Below, in pieces: positions 1 through 9,000 of a DNA stretch of 15,190 nt. Under the pieces are notes generated by a model. The model saw only the letters and a program-made list of their open reading frames with translations. It was not told the DNA's origin and did no database searches. Position 1 is the stretch's first letter, and every line of letters begins with the position of its first letter. This stretch comes from Geobacter sp. UBA1603 (lineage in GTDB: Bacteria; Desulfobacterota; Desulfuromonadia; Geobacterales; Pseudopelobacteraceae). The stretch is from assembly GCA_002322035.1 (NCBI GenBank), contig DCNF01000036.1, positions 13,662 to 28,851 on the forward strand, in the 5' to 3' direction. The translations under genes were made by a program, and so were the position numbers.

Positions 1-253
1 TACGCCCGACCAGCTCTGGCTCACCTCATATTCCGAGAACGGTGCTGATATCAAGATTTCGGGCATCGCGTACACCGAAGAGCTGATCGCGTCATTCATG
101 CGCAGCCTTGAGGCTTCCAACGATTTTACCGGTGTCGAGCTGCTGGTTTCCGAACAGCTTGATTCCGGCGGGAACAAACTGAAAAAGTTCGATCTGTCAT
201 GCAAACTCAAGCAGCAGGCTGTACCGCCGGCTGAACCGGCCCCTAAAAAATAG
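1..253 (+). CDS. pilN: PilN, type IV pilus inner-membrane assembly protein (C-terminal end only)
   Basis: The reading frame beginning at base 2 is open from the window edge to TAG at 251-253 and gives the last 83 residues of a protein. It contains a stretch reading W-L-T-S-Y, then I-K-I-S-G-I-A, then S-F-M-R-S-L-E, which is the usual C-terminal periplasmic beta-alpha fold of PilN (assay of ligand-free pattern: 'what is learned by the short segment, then moves to a helix with F-M-R-x-L'). PilN pairs with PilO in the inner membrane and links cytoplasmic PilM to periplasmic PilP. The tail is Pro/Ala/Lys rich and probably flexible. The assignment is helped by the next three genes being pilO, pilP and pilQ, the standard order. 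The 5' part, including the membrane segment, is outside the window. Confidence 0.9.
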   Translation, partial: TPDQLWLTSYSENGADIKISGIAYTEELIASFMRSLEASNDFTGVELLVSEQLDSGGNKLKKFDLSCKLKQQAVPPAEPAPKK

Positions 254-277
254 CGCCTATCCAGGACGGATGACCCT

Positions 278-880
278 ATGGATCCACAAGTAGAGAAAAT
301 TCTCAAGCTGCCGACAAAGCAGAAGATCGCAATCCTCGTCGCCGTATTGCTTCTGGAGGCCGGCCTGATGGGATGGTTCCTGGTCTGGCCGAAGGTTAAG
401 GAGCTGAAGGGGCTGCGGACAGAGCTGACCAAGCTGCAGGGCGAGATTGATGAAAAGACTCGGATTGCCAACAACCTTCCCAAGCTCCAGGCCGAGTACG
501 ACCAGCTTAATCGGGAACTGGCCCAGGCACTGACGGAGCTGCCCAACTCCAAGGAGATCCCGTCGCTCTTGACCAGCATCACCGCGCTCGGCAAGAATGC
601 CGGTTTGGATTTCCTGACCTTCCGTCCGAAAGTCGAGGCCCCCAAGGATTTTTACGCCGAGGTACCGGTTGACATTGTCGTATCGGGTTCCTATTACAGT
701 GTGGCCAATTTTTTTGCTGCGGTGGCCAATCTGCCGCGAATTGTCAACATCGCCAATGTCGTCTTCAGCGATATCAAGTCTGTCAACAACAGGATGATGA
801 CCAGGGTGACCTGCCTTGCGACCACATTCCGCTTTCTGGATAAGAAAGAGATCAAGGATGACAAGAATCCCAAAAAATAG
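278..880 (+). CDS. pilO: PilO, type IV pilus inner-membrane alignment protein
   Basis: This 200-residue protein has the PilO layout. A short cytoplasmic N-terminus (about 1-17) is followed by one transmembrane segment (about 18-38, rich in I, L, V and A). A charged coiled-coil stretch (about 40-95) comes next, then a periplasmic ferredoxin-like domain (about 96-180) containing the segments P-S-L-L-T-S-I and F-R-P-K. PilO heterodimerises with PilN and contacts the lipoprotein PilP, positioning the PilQ secretin over the inner-membrane motor. The gene starts 24 bases after pilN, and its 3' end overlaps pilP by 23 bases, so the genes are almost certainly co-transcribed. Length is normal for the family. 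Confidence 0.95.
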   Translation: MDPQVEKILKLPTKQKIAILVAVLLLEAGLMGWFLVWPKVKELKGLRTELTKLQGEIDEKTRIANNLPKLQAEYDQLNRELAQALTELPNSKEIPSLLTSITALGKNAGLDFLTFRPKVEAPKDFYAEVPVDIVVSGSYYSVANFFAAVANLPRIVNIANVVFSDIKSVNNRMMTRVTCLATTFRFLDKKEIKDDKNPKK

Positions 881-1415
881 CTGTCTGCTGGCAGGATTGC
901 TGCTGGCAGGGGGTTTGTCCCTTGCCGCCTGCACCAAGAAGGACGCACCGGCGCCTGCTCCGGCCGCTCCCGCTGCGGCCCAGCCCGCTGCACCCCAGAA
1001 ACCGGTGCAGAAGCAGGCCAGTTCTGCCGTGCGCCTGGCCCCGCCCCCGGTGAACCAGTTTGACTTCAGCGCCAAAAAAGATCCGTTCAAGCCTTTTGTC
1101 GTGGTCAGGCAGCCGGCAAAGCCATCGCAGGAAGAGTCGCGCAAGGCAGCAAAAGATGCATTACCGATTCACAGCTTTGATGTGAGCCAGTTCCGCTTGA
1201 TCGGTGTTGTGCTGGGCGACCGCGAAAACAAAGCCATGGTGGTCGATCCGGGTGGCAAAGGCTATGTGCTCAAGGTAGGCATGACCATCGGCAAGAATGA
1301 CGGCAAAGTTACGGCGATCACCACCGGCGGTGTGGATGTGGTTGAACAGTTTCGTGATGATAATGGCAGGGTGCGCAAGGAGAACATAAAAATCGCCCTT
1401 CCCAGGAAACAATAA
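858..1415 (+). CDS. pilP: PilP, type IV pilus periplasmic lipoprotein
   Basis: The ATG at 858 was chosen over an upstream in-frame start because it begins a clean lipoprotein signal: a K/R-containing N-terminus, a Leu/Ala/Gly hydrophobic core and lipobox L22-A-A-C25. A purine-rich AGAAAGAG sits about 7 bases upstream. The product is 185 residues. After Cys25 there is a Pro/Ala/Lys linker (about 30-60), the motif F-S-A-K-K-D-P-F (the PilQ-binding 'DPF' region of PilP), and a C-terminal beta domain (about 100-180) with F-R-L-I-G-V-V, V-L-K-V-G and V-T-A-I. PilP is anchored in the inner membrane and bridges PilN/PilO to the N-domains of PilQ. The 23-base overlap with pilO suggests translational coupling. 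Confidence 0.94.
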   Translation: MTRIPKNSCLLAGLLLAGGLSLAACTKKDAPAPAPAAPAAAQPAAPQKPVQKQASSAVRLAPPPVNQFDFSAKKDPFKPFVVVRQPAKPSQEESRKAAKDALPIHSFDVSQFRLIGVVLGDRENKAMVVDPGGKGYVLKVGMTIGKNDGKVTAITTGGVDVVEQFRDDNGRVRKENIKIALPRKQ

Positions 1416-1426
1416 GGAGCTTTCCT

Positions 1427-4162
1427 ATGACGTGGATAGTGAAACATTCAATCAATGTGCTGCTTGCACTTGGTCTCGCTGCTGTCATGGTGGCGGGTTC
1501 GGCGCATTCTGCGGTCTCGGCGGAGCTACCGTCGAAGGCAAAACTGGCAGCCATCGAGTCGATAACTGTTTCCGGTGAAGGTGACGGGGCCGAACTGGTC
1601 ATCAAGCTGTCCGGTCCGGCGGTCTACACCAGCTACAAAACCACGGCTCCGCTTCGTCTGGTCGTTGATTTCTCCCAGACGGTCCAGGGGGCGGTCAGTG
1701 CCCCGGTCGTCATCAATAAAGGCAATTTCAAGACAATCACCGCCAGCCGCTTCGATACCGATGCCGGCGTGCTTACCAGGGTCGACGTGGAACTCGCCAG
1801 AGATGGCGAGGTCTCGATTAACGCAACACCGTCGCAGCCTGGCGAACTCCGTATTTCATTCATGCCTTCGGCCGCTTCTACAGCAGCCGAGACCCCGCTT
1901 GAAAAGCCGGGGGAGAAGGCTGTTCAGCCGCCAGCCGCAAAGGCAGCTGCCGACAGCGAGCCTGAAAAACCGGCGTCAAAAGCCACGGCAGCAACGGCAG
2001 CCCGCAGCTTGACAGCCTTGAGTGTCAAGGGCGATGCAATCGTTCTCTCGGTGAGTGGCGGCATCGACGAATTCAAATCATTCCGGCTCAACAAGCCGGA
2101 GCGCTTTGTGGTCGACCTGTTCGGTGTCACAAGCGCCTTGGCCGAACGCCTGGTCCCGCTGAATGCCTCGGGAGTCGCTTCGGCCCGCCTCGGTCTCTAT
2201 CCTGACAAACTGCGGGTTGTGCTTGATTCCCTGAACGGCTCTTTTCCTGAAGCTGCAGCCGAAAAGACAGATGACGGTGTCATAATCAGGCTGAACATCA
2301 CGCCCGCCAATGAAAATCCGAACACACGCCTGGTGGCCGCCACATCAAAGAAGGCCGCAGCAGCGGAAGCAGCGTCGGCCCCGGCGGTTGAACGGCCGGC
2401 AGCGCCGGCGGAATCACCGGCTGCCAAGCCGCAGCCGGAAACCGCTGTGGCCAAGCCGGCCAAGCCAGCGAAACCGGTCTTAAAGCCGGTCGGGGCTGTG
2501 ACGGTTGAAGCGGTTGATTTCCAGGTGATTGAAGGAATCTCGCGTGTTGCGGTCAAAGTGGCTGGTGAGGCTGCCGTTGAAGCGCCGGTTCAGGCTCCCG
2601 GTTTTGTGACCCTGACGATTCCCGGTGCCGCGCTTCCCAAGCAGCTGCAACGGTCCCTTGACGCCCGTTCGTTCATCTCTCCGGTCTTGCGCATTACCCC
2701 CCTTGTTGTCAAAACCCGCAAAGGGACAGATGCCAAGATCAGAATCGCCCTGCGTGCCAAGGCCCCCTACGAGTTTCGTCAGGAGGGCGATGTCTACTTT
2801 ATTGATTTTAAGAACCCGGAAGGGATAACCGCCGACAAACTGGCGGCAGAAACGGTCGGTTCGGGCCAGTCGGCAAAAGCATCCGCCAAAACATCAGATA
2901 TCACCAGCGAACTGTCCGCAGCGGATCAGGCTCCTGCCAAGCCGCTTGACAGCAAACTCTCCTACAAAGGCCGCAAGGTTACCCTTGAATTCGCCGACGC
3001 CGAAGTGCGCAAGATCTTCCAGCTGCTGTCCGAAGTCAGCAATAAGAACTTCGTGCTTGGCGATGATGTTGCCGGCACGATCAGCATCAAGCTGGTTAAC
3101 GTCCCCTGGGACCAGGCCCTCGACATCATCCTCGACACCAAAGGGCTTGATAAGCGGGAAGACGGCAACATCATCATCATCAAGGGTAAAGGCAAATTCA
3201 AATCCCAGGCCGAAGAAGAGCAGGAAATCAAAAAAGCGCTTACCAAGGCGATAGAACTTAAAACGGAAACCTTCAGCATCAACTATTCGGATATCGGCAG
3301 CATTGTTACGCAGCTCGGCTCCCTCAAAACCGATCGCGGGGCGATCTCGCCCGATTCACGGACCAACAAGGTGATCGTTAAGGATATCCCCCAAGTGCTG
3401 GAGGATATGCGCAAGCTGATTGCCCAGCTTGATGTCCCGGAAAAGCAGGTGATGATCGAGGCCCGTATCGTTGAGGCTTCATCCACCTTTACCCGCAGCC
3501 TCGGTGTTAACTGGGGTCTGCATTACCGTGACGGTTCAGCCTCATTTTTGGGGATCAATCAGCTTGACACCAGCTTCGGCGGGCTTGCTTCGGCTGCGCC
3601 GACCAGCGGTGCCAGCGGATCACCGGGCGGAACCATGGGGATCTCGTTCGGTACGCTTACCAGCAACATCCAGCTTGATATGCGTCTGAATGCCGCTGCC
3701 AGCGCCGGCCTGGTCAAAATCATCTCTTCACCGAAAGTCTCAACGCTGAACAACAAAACGGCAAAAATCAGCCAGGGTCAGTCGATCCCCTATCAGAACA
3801 CAACGGCCACCACAGGGGCGACAACCCAGTTTGTACAGGCGACCCTGTCGCTGGAAGTTACCCCGCATATCAACGCCAATGGAACGATCGGCATGAAAAT
3901 TGATGCCAAAAATGACGCACCCGGTACCGGCAGCCCACCCCCGATCAACACAAAACAGGCCACCACGGAGCTTTTGCTGAAGGATGGTGAAACAACGGTG
4001 TTGGGCGGGATCTTTGTTGACAGCGAAAGCGAATCAGATGAAGGCGTTCCGTTTTTGATGGATATTCCGTTCCTGGGTAAGTTTTTCAAGTCAACATCAA
4101 AGTCGAAGACAAAAACCGAGCTCTTGATATTTATCACTCCGCGTATCCTGAATCAGGTGTAG
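1427..4162 (+). CDS. pilQ: PilQ, type IV pilus outer-membrane secretin
   Basis: This is a 911-residue secretin with an AAGGAG ribosome site 7 bases before the ATG. It starts with a cleavable-type signal sequence (about 1-31). Three AMIN-like peptidoglycan-binding beta domains follow (about 35-140, 192-290 and 358-465), separated by low-complexity Ala/Pro/Lys linkers (about 145-190 and 300-355). Next are an STN/N0 domain (about 515-580), an N1/NolW-type ring domain (about 612-690, with S-R-T-N-K-V-I-V and the I-A-Q-L-D-V-P-E-K-Q-V boundary) and the secretin beta-barrel domain (about 690-908). The barrel includes I-S-S-P-K-V-S-T-L-N-N, V-T-P-H-I and the closing L-L-I-F-I-T-P-R-I. It forms the pore through which the pilus crosses the outer membrane. 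Three AMIN domains make it longer than two-AMIN proteobacterial PilQs; this resembles the delta-proteobacterial form. Only 20 bases separate it from the next gene. Confidence 0.97.
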   Translation: MTWIVKHSINVLLALGLAAVMVAGSAHSAVSAELPSKAKLAAIESITVSGEGDGAELVIKLSGPAVYTSYKTTAPLRLVVDFSQTVQGAVSAPVVINKGNFKTITASRFDTDAGVLTRVDVELARDGEVSINATPSQPGELRISFMPSAASTAAETPLEKPGEKAVQPPAAKAAADSEPEKPASKATAATAARSLTALSVKGDAIVLSVSGGIDEFKSFRLNKPERFVVDLFGVTSALAERLVPLNASGVASARLGLYPDKLRVVLDSLNGSFPEAAAEKTDDGVIIRLNITPANENPNTRLVAATSKKAAAAEAASAPAVERPAAPAESPAAKPQPETAVAKPAKPAKPVLKPVGAVTVEAVDFQVIEGISRVAVKVAGEAAVEAPVQAPGFVTLTIPGAALPKQLQRSLDARSFISPVLRITPLVVKTRKGTDAKIRIALRAKAPYEFRQEGDVYFIDFKNPEGITADKLAAETVGSGQSAKASAKTSDITSELSAADQAPAKPLDSKLSYKGRKVTLEFADAEVRKIFQLLSEVSNKNFVLGDDVAGTISIKLVNVPWDQALDIILDTKGLDKREDGNIIIIKGKGKFKSQAEEEQEIKKALTKAIELKTETFSINYSDIGSIVTQLGSLKTDRGAISPDSRTNKVIVKDIPQVLEDMRKLIAQLDVPEKQVMIEARIVEASSTFTRSLGVNWGLHYRDGSASFLGINQLDTSFGGLASAAPTSGASGSPGGTMGISFGTLTSNIQLDMRLNAAASAGLVKIISSPKVSTLNNKTAKISQGQSIPYQNTTATTGATTQFVQATLSLEVTPHINANGTIGMKIDAKNDAPGTGSPPPINTKQATTELLLKDGETTVLGGIFVDSESESDEGVPFLMDIPFLGKFFKSTSKSKTKTELLIFITPRILNQV

Positions 4163-4182
4163 CCGACTGCCGGGGGGCGCAG

Positions 4183-4767
4183 ATGCCGCAACCGTGTAAG
4201 GCTGATAATCAGCGCTGGAGCTATGCCGACTATCTTACCTGGCCCGATGGCGAACGGTGGGAACTGATTAATGGCGTGGCGTACAACATGAGTCCGGCAC
4301 CGGGGGTTGTTCACCAGCGTATTTCGATGGAATTGTCGCGTCAATTTGCCATGCACCTCAAAGGCAGGCCGTGTCAGGTGTTTGCCGCTCCCTTTGATGT
4401 GCGCCTCGCAGAGCAGCTGTCGGCGAGCGACAATTATGTTGATACGGTCGTGCAGCCCGATCTTGTGGTAGTCTGTGATAAAAGTAAATTAGACGAGCGG
4501 GGTTGCAATGGTGCACCGGATCTGGTTGTCGAGATACTTTCACCGTCCAGCGCCGGGCATGACCTGAAGACCAAGTATGATCTGTATGAACGGTACGGGG
4601 TGAGCGAGTACTGGATTATTCACCCGGCAGAAAAAACGCTTCTGGTGTACCAGTTGGATCAGCAGGGTAAATACGGAGCCGCCGGGCGCTTTGCCGGTGA
4701 CGATAATGTTCCGGTGTTGTTACTTGGTGAATTGGTAGTCGATCTGGCTGATGTTTTTGCGGAGTGA
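4183..4767 (+). CDS. Uma2-family (DUF820) PD-(D/E)XK nuclease-like protein, copy 1
   Basis: A 194-residue protein of the Uma2/DUF820 family, a restriction-endonuclease-like fold. Visible family marks are Y-A-D-Y-L, W-E-L-I-N-G near residues 26-31, S-P-A-P-G-V-V-H-Q (37-45), Q-P-D-L-V-V-V (91-97), A-P-D-L-V-V-E-I-L-S-P (111-121), D127-L-K-T-K131-Y and E-Y-W-I-I-H-P. D93, D113, E117 and a lysine at 129 or 131 are the likely catalytic set, so the site looks intact. The biological role of these proteins is largely unknown; they are often multicopy and mobile. The gene begins 20 bases after pilQ, with only a G-run upstream as a poor ribosome site, so it may depend on pilQ translation. The following gene is a near-identical duplicate at an exact 592-base offset. 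Confidence 0.85.
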   Translation: MPQPCKADNQRWSYADYLTWPDGERWELINGVAYNMSPAPGVVHQRISMELSRQFAMHLKGRPCQVFAAPFDVRLAEQLSASDNYVDTVVQPDLVVVCDKSKLDERGCNGAPDLVVEILSPSSAGHDLKTKYDLYERYGVSEYWIIHPAEKTLLVYQLDQQGKYGAAGRFAGDDNVPVLLLGELVVDLADVFAE

Positions 4768-4774
4768 ATCAAGC

Positions 4775-5359
4775 ATGCCGTTTCCTATGACACAACCGGG
4801 CGAACGATTCACCTATGCCGATTATCTTGCCTGGCCCGATGGCGAACGGTGGGAACTGATCAATGGCGTGGCGTACAACATGAGTCCGGCACCGGGGGTT
4901 GTTCACCAAAAAATATCGGGGGAGGTTTTTAGACAGTTTGCCAATCACCTCAAAGGCAGGCCGTGCCAGGTGTTTGCCGCTCCCTTTGATGTGCGCCTCG
5001 CAGAGCAGCTGTCGGCGAGCGACAATTATGTTGATACGGTCGTGCAGCCCGATCTTGTGGTAGTCTGTGATAAAAGTAAATTAGACGAGCGGGGTTGCAA
5101 TGGTGCACCGGATCTGGTTGTCGAGATACTTTCACCGTCCAGCGCCGGGCATGACCTGAAGACCAAGTATGATCTGTATGAACGGTACGGGGTGAGCGAG
5201 TACTGGATTATTCACCCGGCAGAAAAAACGCTTCTGGTGTACCAGTTGGATCAGCAGGGTAAATACGGAGCTGCCGGGCGCTTTGCCGGTGACGATAATG
5301 TTCCGGTGTTGCTGCTTGGTGAATTGGTAGTCGATCTGGCTGATGTTTTTGCGGAGTGA
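4775..5359 (+). CDS. Uma2-family (DUF820) PD-(D/E)XK nuclease-like protein, copy 2
   Basis: A second 194-residue Uma2-family protein whose start and stop both lie exactly 592 bases after those of copy 1. An in-frame ATG at 4751 exists inside the end of copy 1. The ATG at 4775 is preferred because it aligns with the copy 1 start (both begin ATGCCG), gives an identical length and follows a GGAGTGA element at 4761-4767. A further in-frame ATG at 4787 is possible. All presumed catalytic residues (the Q-P-D, A-P-D and V-E-I-L-S-P blocks and the D-L-K-T-K lysines) are identical to copy 1. Differences fall in residues 3-13 and 46-57, where copy 2 has Q-K-I-S-G-E-V-F-R-Q-F-A-N instead of Q-R-I-S-M-E-L-S-R-Q-F-A-M. 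Function is unknown beyond the family fold. The family is often found as many dispersed paralogues in one genome. Confidence 0.84.
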   Translation: MPFPMTQPGERFTYADYLAWPDGERWELINGVAYNMSPAPGVVHQKISGEVFRQFANHLKGRPCQVFAAPFDVRLAEQLSASDNYVDTVVQPDLVVVCDKSKLDERGCNGAPDLVVEILSPSSAGHDLKTKYDLYERYGVSEYWIIHPAEKTLLVYQLDQQGKYGAAGRFAGDDNVPVLLLGELVVDLADVFAE

Positions 5360-5383
5360 GACAACTCTATATTCGGGGGAATT

Positions 5384-5965
5384 ATGAAGTTTAGAAATAT
5401 TTTGGGTCTGATGATGATTCCAGCCATCTTGTTTATTCAGTCATGCGGTAGCGCGGGAGGCGGAATCACGACATTGAATACCTCGATGGTGAGTGCAACG
5501 GTAGACACGCTGGTTCTGGATTCTGACGTCGTTAGCTGGGTTGATTCGACCGGTGCAAAAGCTACCGCCTGCGCAAGTACCAGCCAAGCTGCAACGCCAG
5601 CTGCGGACTCAATTAATATGACGATAGTCTCAAAAACATACTCCAATACAGCCAGTACTGCTCTTCCGGTCCGTATTGGAAATGTTACGATCAGTTATTC
5701 TCCGGCGAACACAACCACACCTGCTATGGCATCAGAATACCAGACTGTCGGTCAGATAATTCAACCTGGGGCGAGCCTGACTGTCCCTGTGCGTATATCC
5801 AGCCAAGAACAAAAAATTCGCTTGCAGTCAGTTTTATCATGTTCAGCTACTATTTATAATTATTATGTAACGTTAACTGCAGATGTGACAGAAATTGGAA
5901 CGGACAAAAAAGGTACGGTTACTACTAATATGCAACTAAGGTTTGCTGATTTTGTCGACAAGTAG
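5384..5965 (+). CDS. Small secreted lipoprotein of unknown function
   Basis: A 193-residue protein I do not recognise. It begins with a lipoprotein signal: K/R residues, a hydrophobic stretch and I-Q-S-C21, with glutamine at -2 as a mild departure from the canonical lipobox. G-S-A-G-G-G follows, typical of a flexible post-lipid linker. The remainder is Ser/Thr/Val rich with alternating polar and hydrophobic residues, suggesting an all-beta, immunoglobulin-like fold. Two further cysteines (one in T-A-C-A-S, one in V-L-S-C-S) could form a disulfide. A GGGGGA element precedes the ATG closely. Codon usage is AT-richer than in the pil genes, like the next gene, from which it is separated by 36 bases; the two probably form one unit exported to the cell envelope. 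Confidence 0.75.
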   Translation: MKFRNILGLMMIPAILFIQSCGSAGGGITTLNTSMVSATVDTLVLDSDVVSWVDSTGAKATACASTSQAATPAADSINMTIVSKTYSNTASTALPVRIGNVTISYSPANTTTPAMASEYQTVGQIIQPGASLTVPVRISSQEQKIRLQSVLSCSATIYNYYVTLTADVTEIGTDKKGTVTTNMQLRFADFVDK

Positions 5966-6001
5966 AATCTACTGTTGAGTTTATACGTCTCTGGAGGCCG
6001 C

Positions 6002-9000
6002 ATGAAAAAGTATTTAGCTTTGTTACTGCCATTTTTTACTATATTTATGTATGCCTGTTCAGGTGGTGAAATTTCAGGAGGCTTGTCACGACAGCCACCG
6101 CATCCAAGTGCAAAGAATATACTGACTTCTGATTTACAGCTGACTTCGATAACCGGCAATCAGCAAAATGCCCATGTCATATATCTCTCTGACAAAAATC
6201 TCTGGTTTTCAGTTTATGAAGATTGGAACAGCGGTAATTCTGTTGTTAAGGGCCGTTTTATAAAAGCTGACGGTAGTTACAGCGGTAGTGAAGTCACAAT
6301 TACCACTGGTAAAGGCACTAATAATCAGACAAATCCGCGAGCCGCTTACAAACCTGGTGATAAGATCGTCATTACCTGGCTTGACCCAAGCGCAACAACG
6401 TTTATTTCCTACAATTCAATAACAAGCACGAGCATCAATCCAAATCTGAATCCTACAGATGCAACAGGCGTATCATTAGGTACTGAAGCTACGATTGCCA
6501 ATGAAGCTAATCAAACCGCAACCGCTCGCCGCTCTCCTAAAGTCATTTATGACTCGTTTAACGACCGGTTTGTCTTTGCATGGGCAGAATCAAGAGCTAC
6601 GGGCCCCTCAATTACTTACACCCCATCATTCAATCCGACGCGGACTGGATCATATTCGCAAACCGTAACATTGGCCGGGATTACTGAATTTGTTGTGTAC
6701 AATACAAAAAATGCGGGCTTGGTGGATACGGTAGCATCAACTTCGGTATTACCTTATACACAAACTCCAGCAGCAACAACGTATACTAGAACTTATACGG
6801 CATACTCCTCGATTCAAGCGGTTGATTTGTCTGCAGACACAACACAAAATAGCGTTCTTATAGTATGGGAGGGACAGCCCTTTACTCAAACTGTTACAAC
6901 TTCTTGGGTAGATGCTCCTGCTAGTCCGCAAACATTAACTCCTACTGCTACTCCTGGAAACTGTGCAGGCCCTGGACAAACTAACTGCACCTCAAGCTCA
7001 ATAAGTTGGACATTCAACCCGGCTATTTTTGATTTGTATTTTCGCTCCACAGTCGCACCTCCTAATGTTAGCGTAACTGATACTAAAATACCAAATGTGG
7101 CATCGCCATATTCTCATACAGGCCTTACAAACGCAGAAAATTATCAATATCTTATACAAGCTACTAAAAATGGTGTTATTGATAATAATGGCCTTGGTAA
7201 TGGTGAGTTGTCGACTTCTGTCGGATCAGCTACTTCCCCTAGTACTAAAAACATATACGGAGTTTTTGCTGGAAATATAGCGTCCGGAGTTACGCCAATT
7301 ACCATTTGTAATCAAAACTCCCGTCTTCCTTCAGTTGATTTTCTCTCTTATACCGACACTTCCGTCATACCGAATGCATCAAATAAGCGTTTTTTGGTAG
7401 TGTGGGAAGATTTGAGGGCAACTAATGAAAAAGTTTACGGGCAGCTTATTACATCTGGTGGTGGGTTGTTTTCATCAAATTTTAATATAACTGCGAATCC
7501 TGCTGGTGTTGATATGACGTTATCAAAGCAGACAACCCCCACTGTCGTTACCGATGCAAAAAACAGTCGCTTTACTGTCATCTGGTCAGATACCCGCAAT
7601 GGTGCAGGCAATGCCGATATTTACGGTACATTTGTCTATTATGATCAGGCACCTCCCGCGCCATATACCTATGCCGCAGTAACTCAAAAAGATGGCGCGG
7701 GCAATCCAGTTCACTTTGCAGTATCCACTGTAGCAGGTGACCAGTCAGTACCATCCTTTGCTTACAATTTGACAACAAAACAATATTTAACTCTTTGGAA
7801 TGATAGTCGTAATGGCCTAACAAATCTTGATCTGTATGGCCAGGTTTTAGACGTAAATCTCAATATAGATACTACTACGATATCTGATATGAAATCAGGA
7901 GTGCCGGTCAGTGTAACGCTTCAGGTGTCTAATGGAGTTCCTCCATATACATGGAACGTTGTTAGTGGCGCTCTGCCAACCGGTTCTGGCCCCGCAACTA
8001 ACGCGGCAGCTGGAACCGCTAGTTCGACTTTAGCTCTTGATAAAAATGGCGGAAATATATCAGGTACTCCAATATTGGCGGGTAATTATCAGGTTACAGT
8101 TCAAGTCACTGATGCGAATAGGGCGACAGCAACACAGCTCTATTCCATTACCGTTAGAGAGCCGTTACAGATTTCTACCGCTTCTCTAAAAGGCTGGACA
8201 GAGGGCGTGGATGGCTATCTTGACACATTGACAGCAACAGGTGGATCACCATCATATACCTGGAGTATAGATTCCTCTAAGTTACCAGCCGGATTGATCT
8301 ATAATACAACAACAGGCGTTATTTCTGGGAAACCGACTAAAGCAGGTACGTATCCTTTTACGGTTACATTGAGAGATTCAGCACCAATACCACAAACGGC
8401 ATCGGCTGACTTGTCAATAACAATTAATGCTGCAGCTACTAGCCCAACCCCCCTTAAAGATACTAGTTCTATTCAGAGTTTTAAGAATGGAGTTTTAATT
8501 AATCAATCTCTTTTAACTACCGATCTTGGTGGTACAGCTCCTTATACCTGGTCGCTGATTACTGGATCTTTGCCTACAGGCACTCTCCCAACTGGTAATT
8601 ATGTATGTGCTGCAGGTACTGGTCCAGGTGTTGGGACTATCTGCCTTGACCCGTCAGGGGCTATTGTTGGTATTCCTTCGGTTGCTGCTTCATACTCGTT
8701 TAAGTTGCAGGTAAAAGATAGTTTGGGTGGGATCGCAACCCCGACATATACCTTTACTGTGATTGATCCGCTTTTGATTGACTCCACTCCACCAAAATCT
8801 GGAAACACAAATAATATTTATAATTTTGCCATACAGGCTACAGGTGGAACAACACCATATACCTGGAGCTCTAATGATTTTAAAATACCAGGACTAACAT
8901 TTAAGGATGGAGTTATTGCTGGTACTCCTACCACAGCTGGTACCTATAATTTCACGGCATCAATAACTGATAGTGCATCTAAACAACAGTCTGATAGTAA

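Larger units (their letters stand above)
4183..5359 (+). repeat. Tandem gene duplication, 592-base unit (Uma2 pair)
   Basis: Bases 4221-4767 and 4813-5359 align without gaps at an offset of 592. Comparing them base by base, I count about seven scattered substitutions outside one patch (4230, 4237, 4269, 4374, 4680, 4720 and 4722 in copy 1 coordinates). Within the 37 bases 4317-4353 there are about 17. The stretch 4375-4679 matches 4967-5271 exactly. The first 38 bases of each gene after ATGCCG are also divergent, but keep the same length. This pattern implies a recent duplication or continuing gene conversion of most of the gene, combined with two exempt segments. Confidence 0.95.

Noticed and set aside
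257..1144. 295-codon open frame on the minus strand opposite pilO and pilP
   Set aside because: It is antisense to two clear pil genes in conserved order, has no recognisable domain, and long antisense frames are expected in GC-rich coding DNA.
4183..5359. Insertion sequence or transposase pair for the duplicated block
   Set aside because: The repeated units encode Uma2-family proteins; there are no terminal inverted repeats, target-site duplications or transposase motifs at the ends.
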